Positions 1 through 9,428 of a stretch of 64,000 nt of DNA are shown here, piece by piece (positions within the stretch are counted from its first letter, which is position 1; each line of letters begins with the position of its first letter). Under the pieces are notes generated by a model that was not told the origin of the DNA, made no database searches, and saw only the letters and a program-made list of their open reading frames with translations. Source of the stretch: Shewanella canadensis (GTDB lineage Bacteria; Pseudomonadota; Gammaproteobacteria; Enterobacterales; Shewanellaceae); the NCBI RefSeq assembly GCF_003966225.1, contig NZ_RXNU01000001.1:62001-126000 (forward strand), in the 5' to 3' direction. Both the position numbers and the translations under genes were made by a program.

Positions 1-464
1 TGATACACACACTCGAAAAACAGATGGAAGCCGAGCGGAGTAAGCGCGCGGAGATCACCTTAGCGAATGCAGAGAAAGCTGCGATGATTAACCTCTCAGT
101 GGGCGAGCGACAAGAGGCGATCAATGTCTCCGAGGGCCAGAAGCAAAAACGCATCAACGAGGCTAAAGGTACGGCGCAAGAGATCAGTATTATTGCCAAG
201 GCAAAGGCTGAGGGGATGGAGCTTGTCTCAACCGCGCTGGCGTTAGATGGCGGACACGAAGCGATGAACATGCAGCTTAAAGAGCAGTTTATCGGTCAGG
301 TAGGCAAAATACTCAACGAGGCCGAAATTTCCGTTGTTCCGGCCGAGATGGCAAAGTTGGAAGGCTTCTTCGAAGGTATGGAGCAGGTGACTCATGCTGT
401 GAGTTCTGGCTCTGCAGCTTCAAGCCCAGTCAGTAAAAATTCAGTGAAAGGAGGTCGCTCATGA
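1..464 (+). CDS. SPFH/band-7 (stomatin-like) protein, C-terminal part
   Basis: The reading frame is open to the left edge (codons start at base 3), so this is the 3' part of a longer gene. The visible part is the helical C-terminal half of an SPFH protein: alternating charged and Ala/Glu-rich heptads with two AEGxxEA-like blocks (NVSEGQKQKRINEAKG), followed by a 'GGHEAMNMQLKEQFIGQ' segment near the end. The same block order occurs in the next gene. Such proteins form membrane-associated ring or raft-like assemblies, often with an NfeD partner, which would lie upstream and outside the window. The stop overlaps the next start by four bases (ATGA), indicating translational coupling. Confidence 0.8.
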   Translation, partial: IHTLEKQMEAERSKRAEITLANAEKAAMINLSVGERQEAINVSEGQKQKRINEAKGTAQEISIIAKAKAEGMELVSTALALDGGHEAMNMQLKEQFIGQVGKILNEAEISVVPAEMAKLEGFFEGMEQVTHAVSSGSAASSPVSKNSVKGGRS

Positions 465-1396
465 TTGCAGGAATAAATACAGATCTAATCGTATTGGGCA
501 TTTGGGGGCTTATCTTTGCCGTCTTTATTATTAAGCTGTTTCAATCGATTCGTTTAGTGCCGACTAAATCGGCTTATATCGTAGAGCGTCTTGGTAAATA
601 TCATTCGACTCTGGATGCAGGTTTTCATGCCCTGGTCCCTTTTGTAGACAAGGTATCCTACATTCACGATCTTAAAGAGGAGACTATCGATGTTCCTCCC
701 CAGGAGTGTTTCTCCAGCGATGAAGTGAATGTTGAAGTCGATGGCGTGATCTATATCTCGGTGGTGGATCCGGTTAAGGCCAGCTATGGTGTGACAGATT
801 ACCGCTATGCCGCGATACAGCTGGCTCAGACCACCACTCGTTCAGTGATAGGCACCTTAGATCTCGACCGCACCTTCGAAGAACGTGACGTGATCAGCGC
901 CAAAGTGGTTGAAGTACTCGATCAGGCTGGCGCCATGTGGGGCATCCGTGTACATCGCTACGAGATAAAGAATATTACTCCGCCGGAAACGGTGAAAAAT
1001 GCCATGGAGATGCAGGTGAATGCAGAACGTGAGCGCCGTGCACTGCTGGCGAAGAGTGAGGGTGATAAGCAGAGTAAGATCAACCGCTCCGAAGGTATCA
1101 AAGCCGAGATGATTAACCTCTCGGAAGGTGAGATGCAAAAACGTATCAACGAAGCGGAAGGTAAAGGTGAGGAGATCTTAACGATTGCCAAGGCAACCGC
1201 CGAGTCTATCGAACTAATGGCTACCGTTATTGCCGCCCCCGGTGGTATGAATGTGGTTCGGATGCAGCTTGGTGCTCAATACCTTAAGCAGTTCGACGGT
1301 CTGAGCAGTGGGGCCAGCAGGGTTGTGCTTCCAGGGAATATGATGGACTTCGATCACTGGATGAACAGTATAGGTCTGGAAGAGAGTAAGTCCTGA
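461..1396 (+). CDS. SPFH/stomatin-like membrane protein (paraslipin type)
   Basis: This is a 311-residue protein with one N-terminal membrane segment (about residues 7-27), then an SPFH domain beginning 'RLVPTKSAYIVERLGKYH' and a long charged helical region ending near residue 270. Length and order match bacterial stomatin/paraslipin proteins. The start ATG overlaps the stop of the preceding SPFH gene, and a GGAGG precedes it, so the two are coupled and probably form hetero-oligomers at the inner membrane. The precise role in bacteria is unsettled (membrane microdomains, quality control). The family call is firm; any specific function is not shown by the sequence. Confidence 0.88.
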   Translation: MIAGINTDLIVLGIWGLIFAVFIIKLFQSIRLVPTKSAYIVERLGKYHSTLDAGFHALVPFVDKVSYIHDLKEETIDVPPQECFSSDEVNVEVDGVIYISVVDPVKASYGVTDYRYAAIQLAQTTTRSVIGTLDLDRTFEERDVISAKVVEVLDQAGAMWGIRVHRYEIKNITPPETVKNAMEMQVNAERERRALLAKSEGDKQSKINRSEGIKAEMINLSEGEMQKRINEAEGKGEEILTIAKATAESIELMATVIAAPGGMNVVRMQLGAQYLKQFDGLSSGASRVVLPGNMMDFDHWMNSIGLEESKS

Positions 1397-1507
1397 TTAG
1401 GGAGATAGGTTGAGACCAGGCCAATCTATTTAAGGATAGTATTTAAGGCTAGTATTTATGAATAGTATTTAAGGATAGCTAGTCTGGTGTCGAAATGGAG
1501 TTCTTTG

Positions 1508-1954
1508 ATGAAAATAAGCCAAACACCTTTTCAGTATGGGTGGTACTGGATAAGCCAGAACCTTTATATGGCATTGTGTGCAATATTAGGAGGCTGGCTT
1601 GCCAGCGGTAAAGCAACACCTGTTTATGTAACAAGAGTCGCTGTAGGTAGCTTTATTGGGATTTTGTGTGCAGAGTTCATCTCATTGGTTTATCTGAATT
1701 TGCGGCATCGCCCTTGGCGAAACGAACTTGAGGTAGATCATCTTGGCGTGAAGTTCCAGAGCTGGGGAAAGCAACGAGAACTGAGCTGGCAGCAAATTAC
1801 CAAAGTTAAAATGCCCAAGTCTATTCGTTTTCCTATGAGTGATTTACGCTTTTATTGTGGCGAAAACAACAAAACATCATGTAATTTGAGGTATTTTTCA
1901 CCGGACGATCGAGAAAGAATTGTCGATAGGATTAAGCTCTATCAACCTCATTGA
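1508..1954 (+). CDS. Small membrane protein with two TM segments and a PH-like C-terminus
   Basis: I do not recognise a named family. The ATG at 1508 was preferred over the GTG at 1487 because a GGAG lies 8 bases upstream of it. Residues 10-30 and 40-65 are hydrophobic membrane segments, followed by 'LRHRPWRNELEVDHLGVKFQSWG' type basic/aromatic residues and a soluble domain of about 75 residues. The pattern 'ELEVDHLGVKF..WGKQRELSW..I' resembles bacterial PH-like domains that follow TM pairs, which is inference. It stands alone downstream of the SPFH pair. Confidence 0.6.
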   Translation: MKISQTPFQYGWYWISQNLYMALCAILGGWLASGKATPVYVTRVAVGSFIGILCAEFISLVYLNLRHRPWRNELEVDHLGVKFQSWGKQRELSWQQITKVKMPKSIRFPMSDLRFYCGENNKTSCNLRYFSPDDRERIVDRIKLYQPH

Positions 1955-2131
1955 ATATACCCACTAACGCATAGCATTTGCAGAGCAACATCTTTATTCG
2001 AAGGCCTTTCTTCACAGGCCTTGTTTAAATCGCTTCGACCCTACATCGAAGTCACTCGCTTAAAACTTGTTTGGACGTTAATATTCCTCCCCATTGAACT
2101 TCCCCCCCAAAAAAAATAATTTGAGATAAGT

Positions 2132-2485
2132 ATGACTATTGAAAGATTAGAAACCGGCGCGCGTATGAGCCGTATCGTTAAGCATAACGGCACCATCTAT
2201 TTGTGTGGTCAGGTCTGTAAAGATGCCGAGCAAGGTATCACCGAGCAGACTCAAACTATGCTGGATAAAGTGGACGCCCTACTGGAGCAAGCCGGTAGCG
2301 ACAGAGAGCACATATTGTCGGCGACCATCTATGTCAAAGATATGTCTTACTTTGCCGAGATGAACGCGGTATGGGATGCCTGGGTACCCGAAGGCCATGC
2401 GCCTGCGCGTGCCTGCGTTGCGGCAAAGATGGCAAGAGAAGCCTTGCTGGTTGAGATCTCTGTGGTGGCGGCCGAGAAGGTTTAA
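2132..2485 (+). CDS. RidA/YjgF family enamine/imine deaminase
   Basis: The 117-residue length and the motifs 'GTIYLCGQV' near residue 23, '[11 protein letters not shown]' near residue 70 and '[23 protein letters not shown]' at the end are typical of the RidA superfamily. These small cytosolic trimers hydrolyse reactive enamines/imines produced by PLP enzymes. The conserved Arg of the 'PARA' segment (binding the substrate carboxylate in RidA) is present. It more closely resembles the YoaB/YjgH-like branch than RidA itself, judging by the '[14 protein letters not shown]' segment. It is a single-gene unit. Confidence 0.88.
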   Translation: MTIERLETGARMSRIVKHNGTIYLCGQVCKDAEQGITEQTQTMLDKVDALLEQAGSDREHILSATIYVKDMSYFAEMNAVWDAWVPEGHAPARACVAAKMAREALLVEISVVAAEKV

Positions 2486-2780
2486 AAAAAGTTCCTGAGT
2501 GTTAGGCTTGAGGAGCTAGGAAGGAAAGCTAAGTCCTATCGCTTCGCGGATGACCCCGACTGTTCGGCGGGTTATATTCGTCGGAAGAGTAAAAGCTTGT
2601 TTTATCTGGCATCGTGCCAAATATCCAGCTCGTAGGCATCCCTATAGTGAGCCTACGAGCGCTAATAGCGTAGCGCCCCTCTTTGCTACAACTGCCTAGA
2701 ATCTAAATCCTAAGGCCTCGTTTCTAGGATCTCATCCCTCGCACCTGTTATACTGCCTCCTCGATTTTTTGGAGGCAAGA

Positions 2781-4946
2781 ATGGACGTATCTTCTTTACT
2801 AGACGGCCTGAATGACGAGCAGCGTGAAGCTGTAGGGGCACCACAATCCAGCATGTTGGTATTGGCGGGCGCCGGCAGTGGCAAGACTCGGGTGCTAACC
2901 CACAGAATTGCCTGGCTTATGCAGGTTGAACAGCAGAGTCCATATTCTATTTTAGCGGTGACTTTTACCAATAAAGCGGCCGCCGAAATGCGTGAACGTG
3001 TGGAAAAAGTCAGCGGCAGCAACATGGGGCGCATGTGGATCGGTACCTTCCACGGCTTGGCTCATCGCCTGCTACGTACCCACTATAAAGATGCTAACTT
3101 GCCTCAAACCTTTCAGATCATCGACTCTGATGATCAGCTAAGGTTAATCAAACGCATCCTTAAAAGCCTGCACTTAGACGAGAAGCAGTATCCGCCTCGT
3201 CAAGCTCAGGGCTATATCAATGGTAAGAAAGATCAAGGGTTACGTCCTAAGCATATTGATGCAGGCGGTTTTCCTATCGAGCAAAATTTGCTGCAGATCT
3301 ATCAGGTCTATCAAGAGTCGTGTGACCGAGCCGGTTTAGTCGATTTTGCCGAGATCTTACTGCGTGCCCATGAGCTCTGGCTCAATAAGCCCCATGTGTT
3401 ACAGCACTATCAAGACAGATTTAAGAACATTCTCGTCGACGAGTTCCAGGATACCAACGCCATTCAGTATGCCTGGATCCGTGTGCTTGCGGGTGATAGT
3501 GCCAATGTGATGATCGTCGGTGATGACGATCAGTCCATCTATGGCTGGCGTGGGGCTCAGGTTGAGAACTTGCATAAGTTCCTCGTAGACTTCCCTAAGG
3601 CTGAGACAATACGTCTGGAGCAAAACTATCGCTCTACTGGCCATATTCTCAAGGCCTCGAATGCACTGATTGAAAATAACCCTGAACGACTGGGTAAGAA
3701 GCTCTGGACCGAAGATAAAGATGGTGAGCAGATCTCTCTGTATTGTGCATTCAATGAGATGGATGAGGCGCGCTTTATTGTTGGCAGAATTAACGATTGG
3801 CATGATATGGGAGGCGATCTCAGTAGTTGTGCGATCCTCTATCGCTCCAACGCTCAGTCTCGTGTGCTCGAGGAGGCCCTGCTTCATAAAGGCTTAGCGT
3901 ATCGCATCTATGGTGGTCTGCGTTTCTTCGAGCGTCAGGAGATTAAGGATGCGATGAGCTATCTGAGGCTTATCAATAACAAAGATGATGATGCCGCCTT
4001 CGAGCGTGTGGTCAATACTCCGGCACGCGGCATAGGTGGCAGGACGCTCGACATCCTGCGCTCAACGGCGCGTCAGCAGGAGTTAACCCTGTGGCAGACC
4101 TGTTTGCGTGCACTCGAAGAGAAGCTATTGAGTGGCCGCGCTGCCAACGCGGTACGTGGCTTTATGGATCTCATCGTTGAGATGCAGCAAGACACAGATG
4201 AGATGACACTGCACCGCACCACAGATCATGTGATCAGTGGGTCGGGCCTCAAGGCGATGTATGAAGCGGAGAAGGGTGAGAAGGCGCGCTCGCGTGTCGA
4301 AAACCTGGACGAACTAGTGACCGCCGCCCGTACCTTTATCATGCCAGAAGACAGTGAAGATATGGGCGAGCTCAATGCCTTCCTGTCCCATGCTGCGCTT
4401 GAGGCGGGCGAAGGGCAGGCCGATGCCTTTACCGATGCGGTTCAGCTGATGACACTGCATTCGGCCAAAGGGCTGGAGTTCCCCGTAGTATTTATGTCCG
4501 GGGTCGAGGAGGGATTATTCCCGAGTCAGATGGCGATGGATGAAGGCGACAGACTCGATGAAGAACGACGCCTGTGCTACGTGGGTATGACCCGTGCGAT
4601 GGAGAAACTCTACATCACCTACGCCGAAACTCGCCGCATTTACGGCCGAGAAAACTTTGCCAGACCCTCACGTTTTATTAATGAGATCCCAACCGAGCAT
4701 GTTGAGGAGATCCGTCTAAAGACGCAAGTGAAGGCACCACAGAGGGCAAAACCCTCTCCCACTCGAAGTATAGTCGTTAATGATACCGGCTTTAAGGTAG
4801 GCCAAGCTGTGATGCACCATAAGTTTGGTGAAGGCAAGGTTACCGGTACCGAAGGCAGTGGCGCCCAGGCACGGGTACAAGTTAACTTTTTCGATGTTGG
4901 CAGCAAATGGCTTGTTGTCGCCTATGCGCGGCTCGAGAGTTGTTAG
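2781..4946 (+). CDS. uvrD: DNA helicase II (UvrD)
   Basis: A superfamily 1A 3'-5' helicase used in nucleotide excision and mismatch repair. The Walker A motif GAGSGKT is at residues 30-36, followed by the 'VTFTNKAAAEMRERV' motif Ia, 'LVDEFQDTN' motif II, 'GDDDQSIYGWRGA' motif III, 'LEQNYRS' motif IV, 'LMTLHSAKGLEFPVVF' motif V and 'RLCYVGMTRA' motif VI. The C-terminal Tudor-like tail ('VGQAVMHHKFGEGKV') distinguishes UvrD from Rep. The ATG at 2781 with GGAGG ten bases upstream gives 721 residues, the usual UvrD length. Confidence 0.96.
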   Translation: MDVSSLLDGLNDEQREAVGAPQSSMLVLAGAGSGKTRVLTHRIAWLMQVEQQSPYSILAVTFTNKAAAEMRERVEKVSGSNMGRMWIGTFHGLAHRLLRTHYKDANLPQTFQIIDSDDQLRLIKRILKSLHLDEKQYPPRQAQGYINGKKDQGLRPKHIDAGGFPIEQNLLQIYQVYQESCDRAGLVDFAEILLRAHELWLNKPHVLQHYQDRFKNILVDEFQDTNAIQYAWIRVLAGDSANVMIVGDDDQSIYGWRGAQVENLHKFLVDFPKAETIRLEQNYRSTGHILKASNALIENNPERLGKKLWTEDKDGEQISLYCAFNEMDEARFIVGRINDWHDMGGDLSSCAILYRSNAQSRVLEEALLHKGLAYRIYGGLRFFERQEIKDAMSYLRLINNKDDDAAFERVVNTPARGIGGRTLDILRSTARQQELTLWQTCLRALEEKLLSGRAANAVRGFMDLIVEMQQDTDEMTLHRTTDHVISGSGLKAMYEAEKGEKARSRVENLDELVTAARTFIMPEDSEDMGELNAFLSHAALEAGEGQADAFTDAVQLMTLHSAKGLEFPVVFMSGVEEGLFPSQMAMDEGDRLDEERRLCYVGMTRAMEKLYITYAETRRIYGRENFARPSRFINEIPTEHVEEIRLKTQVKAPQRAKPSPTRSIVVNDTGFKVGQAVMHHKFGEGKVTGTEGSGAQARVQVNFFDVGSKWLVVAYARLESC

Positions 4947-5029
4947 AAACCATTTGAATGCTGGCGCGCGTCAGTCATAATTGCGTGATAATTGACTAAA
5001 GGCCAAAGTGGTATTAGGAGAGCCTCGAA

Positions 5030-5890
5030 ATGAGTTTAAGGGATAAATTAGACGTTTACTTGCGTTTGGCCCGAATGGATCGCCCCATCGGCACCTTATT
5101 GCTGCTATGGCCGTGTCTGATGGCTTTGCTGCTCGCCGCTGGTGGCATGCCCGATCTGAAAGTGCTGACGATCTTTATTTTCGGTGTCGTAGTGATGCGG
5201 GCATGTGGCTGTATAATTAATGATTATGCCGACCGCGATCTCGACGCTCATGTCGATCGTACTAAGTTCAGGCCGCTTGCCAGTGGCGAGGTGACGGGAA
5301 GAGAGGCGCTTATTCTCTTCGCTGTGATGGGGCTATTTGCCTTCGGACTGGTCTTGATGCTCAACCCGCTGGTGGTCAAGCTCTCCGTCGTTGGCATCAT
5401 TTTGACCATTATCTACCCCTTCACCAAACGCTTTACCAATATGCCGCAGATGTTTCTCGGTGTGGTATGGAGCTGGTCTATTCCTATGGCCTATGCCGCA
5501 CAAACCGGTGAGGTTCCTGCCGAGGCCTGGTGGTTGTTTGCTGCGAACTGGTGTTGGACGGTGGCCTACGACACCATGTATGCCATGGTCGACAGAGAGG
5601 ACGACCTTAAGGTGGGGATTAAGTCGACGGCTATCTTGTTTGGCAAATATGACAGGCAGATCATCGGCTTATTTCAACTGGCGGCGCTGGCTTGTTTTAT
5701 CACTGCTGGCTGGGCGGCGGATCGCGGCTTAGTCTATGGACTCGGTATCATCACCTTCGTCGGATTTAGCATGTACCAACAAAAGCTTATTCATGAACGT
5801 GAACGCGCCCCATGCTTTAAAGCTTTCCTTAATAATAACTGGGCCGGCTTAACCCTGTTTATCGCCCTCGGCGTCGATTACCTGATTTGA
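5030..5890 (+). CDS. ubiA: 4-hydroxybenzoate polyprenyltransferase
   Basis: UbiA attaches the polyprenyl tail to 4-hydroxybenzoate in ubiquinone synthesis, in the inner membrane. Both Mg/diphosphate-binding Asp-rich motifs are present: 'NDYADRDLD' (residues 64-72) and '[12 protein letters not shown]' (around residue 180). The protein has 286 residues and about eight to nine hydrophobic segments, as expected. The motif '[14 protein letters not shown]' near the N-terminus is typical. ubiD lies elsewhere in this window (41.7 kb), so the two ubiquinone genes are not linked in one operon. Confidence 0.96.
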   Translation: MSLRDKLDVYLRLARMDRPIGTLLLLWPCLMALLLAAGGMPDLKVLTIFIFGVVVMRACGCIINDYADRDLDAHVDRTKFRPLASGEVTGREALILFAVMGLFAFGLVLMLNPLVVKLSVVGIILTIIYPFTKRFTNMPQMFLGVVWSWSIPMAYAAQTGEVPAEAWWLFAANWCWTVAYDTMYAMVDREDDLKVGIKSTAILFGKYDRQIIGLFQLAALACFITAGWAADRGLVYGLGIITFVGFSMYQQKLIHERERAPCFKAFLNNNWAGLTLFIALGVDYLI

Positions 5891-5916
5891 TTATCAATGA
5901 CGTATCAGGAGTAACA

Positions 5917-5976
5917 GGGCTGGCTTATCGCTGTTTATTCCTGTCTATTGTCTCAGGCGTCGATTACCTTATCTGA
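5917..5976 (+). repeat. Imperfect duplicate of the ubiA 3' end
   Basis: The stretch reads GGGCTGGCTTATCGCTGTTT and ends GGCGTCGATTACCTTATCTGA-like, closely matching the last 50 bases of ubiA (5841-5890: GGGCCGGCTTAACCCTGTTT then GGCGTCGATTACCTGATTTG). It lies 26 bases after the stop. It looks like a decayed partial tandem duplication or recombination scar. Confidence 0.6.
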
Positions 5977-5997
5977 TTTGTGATTTATCTAACTTGA

Positions 5998-6027
5998 GAG
6001 AGGCCTGATAGACTGGCCTCTCTTTTT
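5998..6027 (+). terminator. Rho-independent terminator after ubiA
   Basis: GAGAGGCC (5998-6005) pairs with GGCCTCTC (6015-6022), with a 9-base loop and a following run of five T. Confidence 0.85.
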
Positions 6028-6189
6028 CGTCGCTCGCTCACCTCTCCCGCAATACTTTTAGCTGAAGCTACAGCTTTCAATAAGTTAGTCTTATTTTTGT
6101 TCGGCTTTTAATCGAAATATACTTGGGTAAACCGAAGAAATCGGATATTGTATTGCAACATAAATACAACATTTCACAGGGAGCCTTTT

Positions 6190-7302
6190 ATGAGGCAGGT
6201 CGTGAAGTTCAGATTGATATTCTTGAGTGTGGCTATTCTTTGCTACGCTTTAGGTTTTCAATTTTTACCCGAGACTCTTGAGGTCTCTAATGGAAAACTG
6301 CTAACCACTACGTTTGCACTCCTCTATTTTGTTTGTCTTCCTCTGCTCTACTGGTTATGCATCATTAAATTGGGTAAGCAGAAGTTGTGGAAATTACTGC
6401 TGATCTTCAGTCTTAGCTGCTTGATGGCAAGACTGAGCTTTCCGGTTGAAATCGCCAGCCATTTCGAATTTATCACCTGGTTAAGGGTCCCGATTATCGC
6501 CGTTTTGTTAGGAGTAGAGCTTTTCTTGATGGTGAGTATCATCAAAGCCCTGTGGCATGCGCGTAGCCTGTCGGGTGATCCGAGAATCAATATTCTAAAG
6601 CAATTCGGAGAAGAGGATGAGCGTAAGCGCTCACTGGCTTTAGCCTTAGCCATGGAGCCTGCGAGTTGGTTCTATGCCATTCCCAGATTCTCGCGCAACC
6701 ATCTCCCCTCAACTGCACATATCAACTTGTTATCCGCCTCCCGCTGGCATTGGCTATTGCTCGCTTGCGCAACAGTGCTGCTGGCCGGCGCGAGTTATGT
6801 TGTTATTCAACCCTGGAGTGAGATAACGGCGATTATAGTCGCGAGCTTTGTCATGTATGGGTTAGTACTCATTACCGCAAATTATAGAGTTTCAAGACAC
6901 TTTTCAGTTTATCGATATAACGACCAGCTGATAATCAACAATGGTGTGTGGGGATTTAGTGTCGTTAAATTCGATCAAATCAAAAGGGTTATGGTGAGTC
7001 CGCCGCCATGCGAAAATCGCACCGGCGTCATTAATTTTGGACAGGGGGAGAGCAGTAATATCATACTCAAGTTCAAGCATTCTCAGACCTACTTTGGTGG
7101 TTTAGGCTGGTTGCCCGAAGAGGTGAAAGCCATTGCCATGGTCGTCGATAAGCCCGAAGCGTTAGCGGATCTTATTTTTGATATCTCCGATGAGAGGGAG
7201 CTTGAAGTTCGCAGGGCAGAGTTAACCCCATCGAGGAAAGAGAGCATTTTGCAGGAGGTACTCGAGGGAGATACTGATATGGCGGCAGAGTTAACCTCTT
7301 AG
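6190..7302 (+). CDS. Uncharacterised multi-pass membrane protein
   Basis: No family is recognised. The ATG at 6190 is preferred because GGGAG lies just upstream. The 370-residue protein has about seven hydrophobic segments: an N-terminal pair, several between residues 35 and 135, and another pair near 205-245. A soluble C-terminal domain of roughly 115 residues contains 'DQLIINNGVWGFSVVKFDQIKRVMVS', reminiscent of bacterial PH-like domains. It is flanked by the ubiA terminator and a broken DUF302 gene and seems to be monocistronic. Confidence 0.6.
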   Translation: MRQVVKFRLIFLSVAILCYALGFQFLPETLEVSNGKLLTTTFALLYFVCLPLLYWLCIIKLGKQKLWKLLLIFSLSCLMARLSFPVEIASHFEFITWLRVPIIAVLLGVELFLMVSIIKALWHARSLSGDPRINILKQFGEEDERKRSLALALAMEPASWFYAIPRFSRNHLPSTAHINLLSASRWHWLLLACATVLLAGASYVVIQPWSEITAIIVASFVMYGLVLITANYRVSRHFSVYRYNDQLIINNGVWGFSVVKFDQIKRVMVSPPPCENRTGVINFGQGESSNIILKFKHSQTYFGGLGWLPEEVKAIAMVVDKPEALADLIFDISDERELEVRRAELTPSRKESILQEVLEGDTDMAAELTS

Positions 7303-7423
7303 TCAAAGGCTGAAGCATAGTTTCTTACTAGGTGTCTCGGCTGCCTCAAATATCTCAAATTCGTGATTAACTTGTGAATTCGCGCCGTGTGCATCGAGTG
7401 TCATATTAACAAGCCAAGGAGTG

Positions 7424-7930
7424 ATGATGAAACGCAATTTATTAGGTCTGGCATTATTGATATTTTCAGTCGGTACGGCGGCAAATGATCTGAGTACAAC
7501 ATCGGTTGAAGACAGTCAATCGGTGTTGGGGATGCTATAAGTCGAGAGTTCTTACACTGTCAGTGAAACCGCCGAACGTTTCGAGGCGCTGATCACCAGT
7601 GATGCAGCGAAATCCAAAGGAATGATGTTTATCGCGAGAATAAATCACACTGAAAATGCAGCCAATGCGAGCCTATCGCTACGCGATACCGAGATCATCA
7701 TGTTCGGTAACCCCAAAATAGGTACCCCTCTGATGCAATGCAGTCAGTCGATAGCCATCGACCTGCCGCAAAAAGTTCTCTTCTGGCAAGATGAAACCGG
7801 TAAGGTCTGGCTCTCTTATAATTCACCGCAATACCTCAAACAACGCCACAAGGTGACGGGATGTGATGGAGTATTTGACAAGATAAGCAAGGTGTTAGCC
7901 AACTTATCGACCCAAGCGACCATGCCTTAG
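7424..7930 (+). pseudogene. DUF302 family periplasmic protein interrupted by one in-frame stop
   Basis: From the ATG at 7424 (AAGGAG 9 bases upstream) a signal peptide (MMKRNLLGLALLIFSVGTAA) is followed by an in-frame TAA at 7538-7540. The same frame continues directly into a complete DUF302 domain: VESSYTVSETAERFEAL, then 'FARI/IARINH', 'MFGNPKIGTPLMQ', 'DLPQKVLFWQD' and 'VWLSYNSPQYL'. No frame change is needed, so a single base substitution explains the break. An internal restart (for example ATG 7622) would lack the signal peptide and the first strand. It could be a recent pseudogene, a sequencing error, or a readthrough gene. Confidence 0.82.
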
Positions 7931-8124
7931 ATATGTGAAGTCCCTTTCAATTAAGTTAGTCCACGGTTGATGGGTGCCGGCTTTGGGATGGCTACAAAAA
8001 ACTCATTGAGTTATCAGGTCACATCGAGTGAATAAATACGAATAAACTACGGGGATTCTAGAATTCCTACTGATTAGATAATCCACGTTGGAAGTTGTCG
8101 AGGAGCGGAGATTAAAATTTCGTG

Positions 8125-8344
8125 GATTCATCATGGATGATGAATCAGGCTCGGGGCCACATGAATGTGGCATCTGAGTCGTTAGATTATTTTGATTGGA
8201 GCCTGAGACACGTACTCAATGCATGTAACTTCGCCGGGGCGTCATGGTACTTTGGTTTACAGAGAGTCAAGGAGGATGAGGACGAGCAGTCCTCCTTGCC
8301 CTGGTGTGGAATGGAATTCCACGACCTTCTCGGCCGTAAGGCCG
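8125..8344 (+). ncRNA. Candidate structured RNA: nested and serial hairpins
   Basis: Within about 220 bases lie five perfect inverted repeats: 8125-8146 (10-bp arms GATTCATCAT), 8156-8171 (7-bp arms GCCACAT), 8268-8298 (9-bp arms CAAGGAGGA), 8306-8322 (7-bp arms GTGGAAT) and 8331-8344 (CGGCC with GTAA loop). A further helix, CAGGCTC (8146-8152) with GAGCCTG (8199-8205), encloses the second hairpin and a weaker ATCT/AGAT stem, giving a multibranch fold; CGCC/GGCG near 8232-8241 adds another. A 97-codon frame (8122-8415) crosses it but shows no protein-like features. Strand is not certain. I cannot name the RNA class. Confidence 0.42.
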
Positions 8345-8400
8345 CAAAGAATCAGCAAATGAAATTTGATTTACTAAATACTAATCCTAAATTGAACAAC

Positions 8401-8979
8401 CTAAGCTTTCACTAGCTTTGCCAGATCTGCCGGTCGGTAGTAAACCGATTTCAATACCTTACCCTGGCGAACGACTTTACCTGCCATGTCGACATCTTTG
8501 GCGCACTTGGCGATGATGAAGTCACCTTTCTGGCTGCCGACGATCTCGACGCCTTGCTTGGCGTAAAACTCGATGGTTTCTGTTAATTCCTGCTCGTTGC
8601 GGCACACCTTACTCATGTTGCTCGAGTGAACTTCATCCCAGCAGGTCACGAAATCAATTTCGCGGTTCTTGGCGACATGTAACAGCAGGTCGATGACGTA
8701 GCTGATCTCGATGCGATCGTTTACCCCAGTAGCACCAAGATGAACCAGGCGGCCCATAAGGACATAAACAGAGTCGACGATGGCGTCGGCTTGTTCCATG
8801 CGGCTATCGGCTTCGGCAAGTTCGGTTAGCTCTTCGATAGCCAATGAAGTGTGCAGGGTGTCAGCCTTGTCATCCAATGTGGTTTCATCTTCGCTTGGCA
8901 GGTCGAAGGTTGAACGGAACTGGAGGATATCACGGTAGAGGTGATCGTAAAGTGGCTGAGAGAGTGCAGTGAGTTTCAT
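8401..8979 (-). CDS. MazG-like (PRA-PH/Cof-like) nucleotide pyrophosphohydrolase
   Basis: This 192-residue protein carries the all-alpha NTP pyrophosphatase pattern: 'AIEELTELAEA' followed by 'EQADAIVDSVYVLMG' about 13 residues later, i.e. EExxE and ExxD-like metal-binding acidic residues. The N-terminus 'FRSTFDLPSE' and the C-terminal region with 'VTCWDEVHSSNMSKV' are typical of the Cof-like MazG-related group found in proteobacteria and phages. The expected reaction is hydrolysis of a nucleoside triphosphate or phosphoribosyl-ATP to the monophosphate and PPi; the true substrate is unknown. It is transcribed away from nhaC. Confidence 0.8.
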   Translation of the reverse strand: MKLTALSQPLYDHLYRDILQFRSTFDLPSEDETTLDDKADTLHTSLAIEELTELAEADSRMEQADAIVDSVYVLMGRLVHLGATGVNDRIEISYVIDLLLHVAKNREIDFVTCWDEVHSSNMSKVCRNEQELTETIEFYAKQGVEIVGSQKGDFIIAKCAKDVDMAGKVVRQGKVLKSVYYRPADLAKLVKA

Positions 8980-9428
8980 TGAATATGCCTTGAAGCCTGA
9001 GCTTTCGATATCAGTTAATTTGAGTGGCGCAATTTTAATTTACTCGACGGATAAAGGAAAGGGGGGAATTGAATGACAAGCTTTGTTGCCATAGCCATCT
9101 CTTATGCTGGTTATTTTCAGTAAGTGAGACTCTATTAATGAGTTGCTCGGCAAAATACTAAACTCTTTTTTTCTACTCTATTCGGTTGTCTTACCCTGAT
9201 TATCTGCATAACTAACCACTATTTTCTTGTTTGGGTGAATTTTTAGTCTTCTTAGGCATTGCTATGGGGTTGCGCGGCCGACGCGTCGATGTAACGAATA
9301 TGGACGTGAATGTTAACTTTGTGTAAATATGGCTGGCCCTCGTGGGAGATAAACCACCGGAAGAGTGGGTCTTACGGCAAGACAATTACGCTCCAAAGCG
9401 AGATAAAAACAATAATAAGGAAAACGTG
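8980..9428. other. Divergent intergenic region between the MazG-like gene and nhaC
   Basis: About 450 bases with no supportable gene. An open frame extends left of nhaC to 9342, but its translation before the chosen start (charged, Asn/Lys-rich) has no ribosome site. I see no clear operator or terminator. Confidence 0.5.

Noticed and set aside
8122..8415. 97-codon protein gene on the plus strand
   Set aside because: Non-ATG start, no family features, and the DNA is filled with perfect inverted repeats; a structured RNA explains it better.
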